This document shows positions 1 to 5,367 of a stretch of 5,367 bases of DNA, piece after piece. The notes beneath the pieces were generated by a model that saw nothing but the letters and a program-made list of their open reading frames with translations, ran no database searches and had not been told where the DNA came from. The number at the start of each line of letters is the position of its first letter. The first letter of the stretch is position 1. Origin of the DNA: Synergistaceae bacterium (GTDB lineage Bacteria > Synergistota > Synergistia > Synergistales > Aminobacteriaceae); contig JAFSLR010000205.1 in NCBI GenBank assembly GCA_017448375.1, positions 1 to 5,367 on the forward strand. The letters are read 5' to 3'. Made by a program: the position numbers and the translations under genes.

Positions 1-1086
1 CTAACATGTGTGCGTCTCCTCGAATCCGGCCATGAACTTAACGAGTGCTTTAACGCCCTCAATCGGCATTGCGTTATAGAGTGATGCTCTCATTCCTCCG
101 ACTGAACGATGGCCCTTAATGTTACGGAGTCCGGCTTTCTCTGCTTCCTTGACAAACTCAGCGTCAAGCTCCTTGCTCCCTGTAACAAAAGGAACATTCA
201 TCAGCGAACGGTCTTTTTTGTCGACAGTACCGTGAAACAGTTTCGAGCCGTCAAGATAATCATAAAGAAGGTTAGCTTTCTCCATGTTGATTTTGTGCAT
301 TGCCTCAGTGCCTCCGAGTTTCAGAAGCCATTTGAAAACGAGTCCGCAAATATATATGTTGTAGCAAGGCGGAGTGTTATACAGCGAATTGTTGTCGGAA
401 TGAGTCTTGTACTTTAACATTGTCGGCGTGAACGGCAGAACGTCATCGGTGATTAAGTCCTCGCAAATGATAACGATTGTTACACCAGCCGGGCCGATAT
501 TCTTCTGTACGCCACCCCAGATTACGCCGTAACGTGAAACATCAACAGGCTCACTCAGGAACATTGACGAGACATCAGCGACTAGGGGTTTCCCGTGAGT
601 GTCGGGAAGCGTGCGTATAGTTGTGCCGTGAACTGTCTCATTCTGGCAGATGTAAACGTAATCGGCTTCGGGTGAAACTTTGAGGCCGGAAAAATCCGGG
701 ACGTAAGCAAAATTTCTGTCCTCCGAGCTTGCGATAACATTAACGTTGCCGAATATCTTTGCTTCCTGAGCTGCTTTCTTTGACCATTGCCCTGTGATGA
801 TGTAATCGGCTGACTTGTGCTTCATGAGGTTCATTGGAATCATTGCGAACTGAGTACAGCCTCCGCCCTGAAGGAACAAAACGCGGTAATTTTCGGGAAT
901 GTTCATGAGGGTACGCAAATCTTTTTCCGCCGTGAACAAAATTTCCTCGAAATCTTTTGACCTGTGGCTCATCTCCATAACTGACATTCCAGAATCGCCA
1001 TACTCTAACATTTCGGCCTGTGCTGTTCTCAAAACTTCTTCAGGTAGGACGGCCGGCCCTGCGCTGAAGTTGAATACTCTGCTCAA
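1..1086 (-). CDS. serC: Phosphoserine aminotransferase
   Basis: SerC is a PLP enzyme (class V aminotransferase) that converts 3-phosphohydroxypyruvate and glutamate to 3-phosphoserine and 2-oxoglutarate in the cytoplasm. In some bacteria it also serves pyridoxal phosphate synthesis. With a TTG start at 1086 the protein has 361 residues, close to the usual 360. Visible family motifs are the N-terminal FSAGPAVLP, TGQWSKKA (Trp101), NETVHGT (Thr151), ADVSSMFLS (Asp171), GGVQKNIGPAG with the likely PLP lysine at 195, and the C-terminal GHRSVGGMRASLYNA phosphate/substrate-binding segment. TTG is chosen because AGGAGG lies 7 bases upstream (1099-1094) and the family sequence begins there. The frame is open a further 29 codons to an ATG at 1173, but that extension lies inside the upstream gene and is not SerC-like. 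The stop is the first three bases of the window, so a following gene (serA is a common neighbour) would be outside it. Confidence 0.96.
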   Translation of the reverse strand: MSRVFNFSAGPAVLPEEVLRTAQAEMLEYGDSGMSVMEMSHRSKDFEEILFTAEKDLRTLMNIPENYRVLFLQGGGCTQFAMIPMNLMKHKSADYIITGQWSKKAAQEAKIFGNVNVIASSEDRNFAYVPDFSGLKVSPEADYVYICQNETVHGTTIRTLPDTHGKPLVADVSSMFLSEPVDVSRYGVIWGGVQKNIGPAGVTIVIICEDLITDDVLPFTPTMLKYKTHSDNNSLYNTPPCYNIYICGLVFKWLLKLGGTEAMHKINMEKANLLYDYLDGSKLFHGTVDKKDRSLMNVPFVTGSKELDAEFVKEAEKAGLRNIKGHRSVGGMRASLYNAMPIEGVKALVKFMAGFEETHTC

Positions 1087-1093
1087 ATATAAT

Positions 1094-1099
1094 CCTCCT
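1094..1099 (-). promoter_or_regulatory. serC Shine-Dalgarno overlapping the upstream stop codon
   Basis: On the minus strand the bases read TAGGAGG. TAG (1100-1098) is the stop of the coiled-coil gene, and AGGAGG (1099-1094) is a perfect Shine-Dalgarno sequence 7 bases before TTG at 1086. This site decides the serC start, and it places a terminating ribosome directly on the serC initiation region, which implies translational coupling (inference). Confidence 0.85.
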
Positions 1100-1898
1100 A
1101 TCTTATGAATAACTGATATGCCCCGAAAAGCGTTGTAACAAAAATTCCGGCCACTGTTGCAAAAATCGCCCATAAAGCTATGCTGCTGGACTTCTTGCTG
1201 TTAAGGTCATCAATCCGCGAATTTGTGATGGCTAACGAGTCCATAACGCCGTCAATTTTTCCTTCGAGATTCTTCTCTACGCTGTCGATTTTTTCATCGA
1301 GTCTTTTTTCAACAGCGTCAATTTTTGCGTCAAGTTCATTTTTCACGCTATCGATTTTCGCGTCAAGTCTCTGTGACACAGTATCAATTTTTGCGTTGAG
1401 TTCATCTCTTACGCTTTCGATTTTAGCGTTAAGCCTTTGTTCGACACCGTCAATTTTTGCATCGAGACTATCAATTTTTGCGTTAAGTTCACTTTTCACG
1501 CTGTCGACTTTTGCGTCAACTCTATCAATTTTCGCCTCAAGTCTTTTTTCAACACCGTCAATTTTGGCGTTAAGTTCAGTCTTCACGCTTTCAATTTTAG
1601 TGTCAAGCCTCTGTTCGACACCATCAATTTTCGCGTTGAGTTCACTTTTCACGCTGTCGACTTTTGCGTCAACTCTATCAATTTTCGCCTCAAGTTTTTT
1701 TTCAACGCTGTCGATTTTCGCCTCAAGTTTTCTCTCTACACCATCAATTTTCGCGTTAAGAGCTTTGAGTTCTCCCTTAATGTCGCTGGCTATAGCTTCC
1801 TGACGTGCCATATTGCGCTCCATTAATGCCTCGATTCTTTCGAGCTGGGCATCGTGAACTTGAAGTGTTACATATTCTTCTTCCCGCAAAGCCTCCAT
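1098..1898 (-). CDS. Tail-anchored hendecad-repeat coiled-coil protein, function unknown
   Basis: A 266-residue protein I cannot assign to a named family. Residues 1-49 are a charged, probably helical head. Residues 50-224 are an unbroken array of 17 units: 14 hendecads of the type KIDSVEKKLEA and three shortened 7-residue units (KIDRVDA at 72 and 123, KIDSLDA at 141). Eleven-residue periodicity (11/3 residues per turn) predicts a long, nearly straight or slightly right-handed coiled coil. Residues 240-264 form one hydrophobic membrane segment (IALWAIFATVAGIFVTTLFG) followed by a very short end, YQLFIR. There is no signal peptide, so the likely topology is a cytoplasmic rod anchored by its C-terminus. 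The ATG at 1898 has AAAGGAGG (1913-1906) 7 bases upstream. It is first in an operon with serC. Possible roles are spacer, scaffold or membrane-tethered oligomer; nothing in the sequence decides between them. The layout loosely recalls DUF1640-like or XhlA-like coiled-coil/membrane proteins, but no homology is claimed. Confidence 0.85.
   Translation of the reverse strand: MEALREEEYVTLQVHDAQLERIEALMERNMARQEAIASDIKGELKALNAKIDGVERKLEAKIDSVEKKLEAKIDRVDAKVDSVKSELNAKIDGVEQRLDTKIESVKTELNAKIDGVEKRLEAKIDRVDAKVDSVKSELNAKIDSLDAKIDGVEQRLNAKIESVRDELNAKIDTVSQRLDAKIDSVKNELDAKIDAVEKRLDEKIDSVEKNLEGKIDGVMDSLAITNSRIDDLNSKKSSSIALWAIFATVAGIFVTTLFGAYQLFIR
1486..1553 (-). repeat. Copy 1 of a 68-bp near-identical direct repeat
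   Basis: Bases 1486-1542 are identical to 1639-1695 (57 bp). After one mismatch (1543 C versus 1696 T) the identity continues through 1553/1706. The offset of 153 bp is 51 codons, which is four hendecads plus one 7-residue unit, so the duplication keeps the frame. Confidence 0.88.
1639..1706 (-). repeat. Copy 2 of a 68-bp near-identical direct repeat
   Basis: Partner of 1486-1553, carrying the KIDRVDA-KVDSVKSELNA block at residues 72-89; the other copy encodes the same block at residues 123-140. Identity at silent positions points to a recent internal duplication or gene conversion rather than protein-level selection alone. Confidence 0.88.
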
Positions 1899-1923
1899 AA
1901 TTATTCCTCCTTTCGTTATGTGT

Positions 1924-1931
1924 ATTATAAT
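1924..1931. promoter_or_regulatory. Symmetric -10 element for both divergent genes
   Basis: The palindrome ATTATAAT contains TATAAT on the plus strand (1926-1931) and on the minus strand (1929-1924). Transcription would start near 1938 for the plus-strand tRNA editing gene and near 1917 for the coiled-coil/serC operon, giving short leaders that still include both ribosome binding sites. The -35 regions are poor: at a 17-base spacing the minus strand has CTCAGA and the plus strand has ATTCCT. The -10 match is direct; promoter activity is inferred. Confidence 0.6.
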
Positions 1932-1966
1932 TCACTCATGAAATTTTCTGAGGAGTGAGAGAAGTT

Positions 1967-3172
1967 TTGACCGCAAAATTATTCTACGATACCCCTTACG
2001 CTAAAGAGTTTGACGCAGAATTATTATCACAGACTGAGCATGACGGAAATTATCACATCATTCTTGACCGAACGTTATTTTACCCCGGCGGAGGCGGACA
2101 GCCTTGCGATTTAGGGACTCTTAACGGCGTTGAAGTAATCGAAGTCATAGAACACAGAGAAGACATCATACATATCACAAGCTCACCCGTTGAAGGCAAA
2201 ACCATTCACGGCGCACTGAACTGGGAACGGAGATTTGAGCATATGCAGCAGCATTTAGGCGAACACCTTTTCGCGGGGTCTCTCTGGAATCTCTATCACA
2301 TTCACACCGCACGAATGAGGATTGAGGGCGACAACGTTTCGATTGACACTGATATTCCGGCGGACATGAACGCGATACTTGAGGCTGAGTCGGCTGCGAA
2401 TGAGGCAGTATGGGCAGATATTCCCGTAGAAGTGATTTTCCCCGACATGGCCGAAATCAGAGAGCTTGCGAGAAAGTTACCCCCTGAAAACGCGATTCCC
2501 CCTGTGCGTATCATCAGGGTTGAAGGTGTCGACTACGTTCCGTGCTGCGGGATTCACGTTTCGTCAACAGGCCAGTGCGGACTCGTCAAAGTCATCTCCT
2601 GCGAGAACCACAAAGGCGGCTCAAGAATATATCTGCGTTGCGGAAGGGCGGCTTATCGGTGGCTTTCATCGCTCTGGCACGAAGTCAGGAAGGCCGAAGC
2701 TGAGTTAGTCTGCGGTTATGACGGAATCAACGACAAGATAGCGAGCCTCAAATCACAGATACACGCGCTGAAATCACAGAATGAGGCACTCACTGTAAGA
2801 TACCTGAAACCTTTAGCCGAGTTGCTTTTGGGGAATGCGGAAATTTGCGGGCAGTACAGAGTCATAGCTCACATAATGCCTAACTCATCACAGGACGAAA
2901 TAAAGCACCTGTTCAAGCTCATTACGGATAACGATAAAGACTCAATAGCTTTTCTTGCGGGCGTTAATGAAGAGGGCGTTTTCATCATGGCCGGATGCAA
3001 TAAGGAGAATAAAAATGTTGATGTCCGTCCGGCTTTCAGGAAGGCGATTGAGATTCTCGGCGGCAAAGGCGGAGGAAGTACTTTCAGCGCACAGGGACAC
3101 GGGAAAAATTCTGAGGCCGTTAATACAGCAGTGAATGAGGCTGTAAAGATTCTCAAAGATAGCATAAGGTGA
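1967..3172 (+). CDS. alaX: Alanyl-tRNA editing protein, long AlaX type with DHHA1 domain
   Basis: A stand-alone relative of the alanyl-tRNA synthetase editing domain. Family members hydrolyse Ser-tRNA(Ala), and in some cases Gly-tRNA(Ala), protecting translation from serine-for-alanine errors. Counted from the longer GTG frame start at 1955 (405 residues), visible motifs are the glycine-rich FYPGGGGQPCD (42-52), the first zinc pair His100/His104 in HLGEH, the second pair Cys197/His201 in CCGIH followed by VSSTGQCG, a helical linker (about 258-282), and a C-terminal DHHA1 domain ending in GGKGGGSTFSAQGHGK (369-384). All four expected zinc ligands are present and no aminoacylation domain is seen. 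I prefer the in-frame TTG at 1967 (401 residues), because the protein then begins TAKLFYDTPY as the family usually does. GAGGAG (1950-1955) overlaps the GTG and is too close to serve it; it sits 11 bases before the TTG, somewhat far. The start is the uncertain part. The gene is divergent from the serC operon. Confidence 0.9.
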   Translation: MTAKLFYDTPYAKEFDAELLSQTEHDGNYHIILDRTLFYPGGGGQPCDLGTLNGVEVIEVIEHREDIIHITSSPVEGKTIHGALNWERRFEHMQQHLGEHLFAGSLWNLYHIHTARMRIEGDNVSIDTDIPADMNAILEAESAANEAVWADIPVEVIFPDMAEIRELARKLPPENAIPPVRIIRVEGVDYVPCCGIHVSSTGQCGLVKVISCENHKGGSRIYLRCGRAAYRWLSSLWHEVRKAEAELVCGYDGINDKIASLKSQIHALKSQNEALTVRYLKPLAELLLGNAEICGQYRVIAHIMPNSSQDEIKHLFKLITDNDKDSIAFLAGVNEEGVFIMAGCNKENKNVDVRPAFRKAIEILGGKGGGSTFSAQGHGKNSEAVNTAVNEAVKILKDSIR

Positions 3173-3173
3173 A

Positions 3174-3220
3174 GTTGATAAATATCTATATTGATTATTG
3201 TCTCGTTCAACACTTTTTTT
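3174..3220 (+). terminator. Weak terminator-like hairpin after the tRNA editing gene
   Basis: GTTGA (3174-3178) can pair with TCAAC (3207-3211), followed after two bases by seven T (3214-3220). The stem has only five pairs, with a long AT-rich loop. The position, just past the stop codon, suits a terminator, but the structure is poor. Confidence 0.3.
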
Positions 3221-3237
3221 ATCTTAATATTAAATTG

Positions 3238-3304
3238 TCCTCCTGTATTTTCTTATTTATTGTACAGTCTCTTGCTTCCTCAAAAATTACAGGGGGAGCT
3301 TTTT
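3238..3304 (+). terminator. Candidate intrinsic terminator
   Basis: TCCTCCTGTA (3238-3247) pairs with TACAGGGGGA (3288-3297) as ten pairs including one T-G wobble, and the stem is followed by GC and five T (3300-3304). The loop of 40 bases is long for an intrinsic terminator. A second TACAG at 3263-3267 could pair with the same CTGTA, giving a shorter alternative hairpin. It lies directly before the promoter candidate of the next gene, a usual arrangement for a gene boundary. Confidence 0.4.
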
Positions 3305-3332
3305 GCGCTAATACCGCCCGTTAAGCTATAAT
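3303..3332 (+). promoter_or_regulatory. Sigma-70-type promoter candidate for the M48 peptidase gene
   Basis: TTGCGC (3303-3308), an 18-base spacer and a perfect TATAAT (3327-3332). The -35 matches at the three most conserved positions only. Transcription would begin near 3339, leaving a leader of about 110 bases before the ATG at 3450. Confidence 0.55.
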
Positions 3333-3376
3333 GTCAAAAATCACAGACAACTTAAAAGCAGAGCAGGTGAAAAAAA

Positions 3377-3441
3377 TTTTGTCATTCCTTTTCTGGGCTG
3401 TGTGATTCTTTGCTTGATTGATTGAAAAAAGGAAGACAGGA
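3377..3441 (+). promoter_or_regulatory. Leader helix covering the M48 gene ribosome binding site
   Basis: Bases 3377-3383 and 3385-3392 can pair with 3427-3441: 15 pairs, two of them T-G wobbles, with A3384 bulged and a 34-base loop. The 3' arm contains AGGA (3438-3441), the probable Shine-Dalgarno sequence 8 bases before ATG. A competing pairing, AATCACA (3339-3345) with TGTGATT (3401-3407), crosses this helix. The pairing is read directly; any regulatory role is inference. Confidence 0.35.
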
Positions 3442-3449
3442 ATTTAATT

Positions 3450-5168
3450 ATGCGTAAATTTTCAGCAGCAATGATAATAATTATGATGTTATGCCCTTGT
3501 GCCTTCGCAGAAATAAGCCGTGAGACCGCAGAGTCTGCATGGAGAAGAATGTGTGAGGCTGACGGCTTCAGAGATCTCCCGATAAATTTCGAGAATGATT
3601 CATCGCCAAATGCGTGGGTGAGTTTCCGTTCTCAAAATGACTTCTCCATTCACGTTTCGTCCGGCCTTATGGAAATCCTTAACACTGAGGACGAAATCGC
3701 CGGAGTCTTGGGACACGAAATCGGCCATGTAAAGCGCGGGCATTACACGAGGGGGCGTAACAGGGCTGTAGGCTGGGGAATCGCAGATAACCTTCTGGGG
3801 CAAATCGGCGGAAGAGGCGGTAATATTGCGCGGAATGTCGGAAGGGTAGGTATTGAGCTTGCAGAGAGCGGATTTTCACGCGAGGAAGAAGTCGAAGCTG
3901 ATGATTACGGCTCAGAACTCCTCAGAAAGGCTGGTTATGACCCTTACGGACTCTACAACGCTATGAAGGCATTTGCTGACAATAATTTCATTACTCAGCC
4001 CAGCGGATTCAGTTCACACCCGCCAACAGAAAGACGGCTTCAGCACTTATTGGCAAAAGCAGAAGAGTCAGGCACAGTAACATTGACAGCCTCAACGCCT
4101 GAACCGAAAGCTCCCAAAGCACCAAAGAAGAGTTCAACCCCAAGAAAGACAGCCGCAAAGACATCAACAAGAACATCAACGAGAACGCCTACTGTAACCC
4201 CTGAACGTTCAGAGGAAAACGCAGTAACAGAAACTCCGACTCCAGTGCTTGAAGAGAATGTAACAGTTGAACCGACAAGGACAACAGTAACAATCCCTGT
4301 ACAGCGCACAGCATTAACACGCACGGCACTTCCAGCAACATTGAGGCCGGCACCGAGACCTACACCGAGACAGCCCGCAGTACGTCCGGCGGAAAGACTC
4401 TCAGTTCAGCCCGGCGGAGTAGTCCTTCAGGGCGCAAGGTCTTACCGGGGGGCGGTAATGTCGGCATATCAGAGGGCATACGCGATGAATTTCGAGATAT
4501 GGAGGCCCGTTGACCTTCCGGCGGGATGGTACGCAACTTTTGACGGTTTCCCCGTTGCACAGGTCGCCGAAAACAGATGGGTATACGGCCAGATGAATAC
4601 GGCAGGAACGATTCAGCCGACGGATATTCTTGTGGGGTCGGTAATTCCTTCAAGAGTTCCCGGGCTCGTGAGGATTGCGGCTCTTTGGAGCTGGGGAAAA
4701 GACCTGAGCACCCCCGAATTTCTCAGCATTCGCGAAAAGAGTATCAACCGAATGGGCTGGCTTAACACTGAAACCGTGAACACAATCGTTGCATGGCACA
4801 CCCAAAAAGCCGGAATGTATATATGGCTCGGCGATAAATGGAGAAAGTTTGAGCCTCACCCCGGCGAATATACTTGGCAGATGATAAGGAGACTTTCACC
4901 GTACATAGCTGATGAGTTGCGGAAAAATAACGCTTACTTTTACGGCGGAGAACCTCTCGAAGTCGCTGACCTTGCAAGGCAATGGGGATTCATTTGGGGC
5001 GGACGAGTCGTTCTCGAAAGCATAAGGCATTACGGCTATGACGGCGGACGGGATCACCGTGATTCGGGAACTACTACATCACTTAGCAGCGAATCCGGCA
5101 ATCAGTCCGAAACACCGTCAGAACCTCAAGAGACAAACCAGAACGAAGGACAATGGGACGTTGATTAA
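3450..5168 (+). CDS. Secreted M48-family zinc metallopeptidase with Thr/Pro linker and Trp-rich C-terminal domain
   Basis: A 572-residue predicted exported protease. Residues 1-20 are a signal peptide (basic MRK, hydrophobic core, AFA before Glu21); no lipobox is seen. The M48 domain spans about 21-205. HEIGH (89-93) gives two zinc ligands and the catalytic Glu90; SREEEVEAD (143-151) gives the likely third ligand, Glu147; SHPPTERRLQHL (189-200) is the usual closing motif. Residues about 207-327 are a Thr/Pro-rich, basic, low-complexity linker. Residues about 328-533 form a compact-looking domain with 12 tryptophans that I do not recognise. Residues 535-572 are a polar, acidic tail. No membrane helix is seen after the signal peptide, so it should act outside the cytoplasmic membrane. 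M48 relatives such as BepA degrade or help assemble envelope proteins, but BepA has C-terminal TPRs, which this protein lacks. ATG 3450 is supported by the signal peptide and AGGA 8 bases upstream. The substrate cannot be inferred. Confidence 0.9.
   Translation: MRKFSAAMIIIMMLCPCAFAEISRETAESAWRRMCEADGFRDLPINFENDSSPNAWVSFRSQNDFSIHVSSGLMEILNTEDEIAGVLGHEIGHVKRGHYTRGRNRAVGWGIADNLLGQIGGRGGNIARNVGRVGIELAESGFSREEEVEADDYGSELLRKAGYDPYGLYNAMKAFADNNFITQPSGFSSHPPTERRLQHLLAKAEESGTVTLTASTPEPKAPKAPKKSSTPRKTAAKTSTRTSTRTPTVTPERSEENAVTETPTPVLEENVTVEPTRTTVTIPVQRTALTRTALPATLRPAPRPTPRQPAVRPAERLSVQPGGVVLQGARSYRGAVMSAYQRAYAMNFEIWRPVDLPAGWYATFDGFPVAQVAENRWVYGQMNTAGTIQPTDILVGSVIPSRVPGLVRIAALWSWGKDLSTPEFLSIREKSINRMGWLNTETVNTIVAWHTQKAGMYIWLGDKWRKFEPHPGEYTWQMIRRLSPYIADELRKNNAYFYGGEPLEVADLARQWGFIWGGRVVLESIRHYGYDGGRDHRDSGTTTSLSSESGNQSETPSEPQETNQNEGQWDVD
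4068..4430 (+). other. Low-complexity Thr/Pro/Arg-rich linker coding region
   Basis: This encodes residues 207-327 of the M48 protein, with runs such as TRTSTRTPTVTPE and RPAPRPTPRQPAVRPAER. It is basic overall and lacks long hydrophobic stretches, so it is probably disordered. It may act as a spacer or a charge-mediated wall-binding segment between the protease and the C-terminal domain (inference). Confidence 0.75.
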
Positions 5169-5170
5169 TC

Positions 5171-5367
5171 ATGAAGAATGAAAAGAACAATTCACGGATA
5201 GAACAGCTCCTCGATATGGCGTACACTACAGAGAGCACAAAACGTACGGCGGCAATCGCACGTCAGATTCTCGAAATTTCGCCGAATAATACAGAAGCGT
5301 TAATACTTCTTGCAGACACGACAGAGGGCATTAATTCACGCAAGGAGTATTTGATTCGCGCGCTTGA
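5171..5367 (+). CDS. TPR-like protein, N-terminal part (cut by window edge)
   Basis: An open frame from ATG 5171 runs to the end of the window: 65 complete codons, reading MKNEKNNSRIEQLLDMAY and on, with the right end missing. The segment IARQILEISPNNTEALILLAD (split here as residues IARQILEISP and NNTEALILLAD) has the spacing of a tetratricopeptide helix pair: a helix ending before 'SPNN', then an Ala/Leu-rich helix. There is no signal peptide or membrane segment, so it is probably cytoplasmic. It begins two bases after the M48 stop, without its own promoter. The Shine-Dalgarno is weak (GGGA at 5155-5158, 12 bases away), so it likely depends on translation of the upstream gene. TPR proteins act as binding scaffolds; the partner is unknown. 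Confidence 0.75.
   Translation, partial: MKNEKNNSRIEQLLDMAYTTESTKRTAAIARQILEISPNNTEALILLADTTEGINSRKEYLIRAL

Larger units (their letters stand above)
1227..1751 (-). repeat. Array of 33-bp (11-codon) coding repeats
   Basis: This stretch encodes residues 50-224 of the coiled-coil protein. Seventeen tandem units each begin with a codon for Lys and then Ile/Val-Asp/Glu. Fourteen units are 33 bp and three are 21 bp. On the plus strand the units show as recurring 'tcaattttcgcg'-like blocks. The repeat explains why long false open frames also exist on the opposite strand here. Confidence 0.9.

Noticed and set aside
1087..1173. Extension of serC to ATG 1173
   Set aside because: The 29 extra residues overlap the membrane-anchor codons of the upstream gene, are not SerC-like, and have no binding site. 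TTG 1086 has a perfect one.
1227..1751. CRISPR-like or other non-coding repeat array
   Set aside because: The repeats are contiguous, of codon length, in frame, and explained by a hendecad coiled coil. There are no unique spacers.
1180..1826. Long plus-strand open frames of 207 and 129 codons opposite the coiled-coil gene
   Set aside because: They mirror the stop-free coding repeat, give Ser/Phe-rich repetitive protein, and lack ribosome binding sites. The minus-strand frame has a strong binding site, a helix pattern and a membrane anchor.
2869..3213. Minus-strand frame of 114 codons overlapping the end of the editing gene
   Set aside because: Most of it is antisense to the conserved DHHA1 domain. 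The nearby AGGAGG on that strand (around 3239-3244) is more than 20 bases from the GTG start, too far to serve it.
3331..3405. Small plus-strand frame of 24 residues beginning MSKITDNLK
   Set aside because: Its ATG overlaps the -10 hexamer of the promoter candidate, so it would lie upstream of the predicted transcript start, and it has no ribosome binding site. It would be worth reviving only if transcription starts further upstream.
4040..4977. Several minus-strand frames of 62-97 codons opposite the M48 gene
   Set aside because: They are short, overlap each other and a well-supported gene, and show no family motifs or binding sites.

Overview
The window carries five protein genes: four complete and one cut by the right edge. 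It looks like ordinary bacterial chromosome: moderate GC, strong AGGAGG-type ribosome binding sites, TTG/GTG starts, close gene packing, and no mobile element, CRISPR array or RNA gene that I could recognise. The host is probably an anaerobe with Firmicutes- or Synergistota-like signals. That placement is an impression from gene style and codon use, not a demonstrated assignment.

Left half, minus strand (1-1898): a two-gene operon read right to left. The first gene encodes a 266-residue, tail-anchored protein made almost entirely of 11-residue coiled-coil repeats. The second is serC, phosphoserine aminotransferase, the second step of serine synthesis. The stop codon of the first gene lies inside the Shine-Dalgarno sequence of serC, so the two are probably translationally coupled. 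serC most likely starts at a TTG codon.

Centre, plus strand (about 1955-3172): a gene for a stand-alone alanyl-tRNA editing protein (long AlaX type) is divergent from the serC operon. The roughly 56-base gap between the two start regions holds the 8-base palindrome ATTATAAT, which supplies a perfect -10 hexamer on each strand. A serine biosynthetic enzyme and a family known to remove mischarged serine from tRNA-Ala may therefore share one promoter core.

Gap 3173-3449: AT-rich. It contains a weak and a somewhat better terminator-like structure, a promoter candidate at 3303-3332, and a leader of about 110 bases that can fold over the ribosome binding site of the next gene.

Right part, plus strand (3450-5367): a secreted M48-family zinc metallopeptidase of 572 residues. 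It has an unusual build: signal peptide, protease domain, a Thr/Pro-rich linker of about 120 residues, an unrecognised tryptophan-rich C-terminal domain, and a polar tail. Two bases after its stop begins a cytoplasmic TPR-like protein that runs off the window. I found no clearly new biological system. The least explained items are the M48 C-terminal domain and the hendecad coiled-coil protein at the head of the serC operon.
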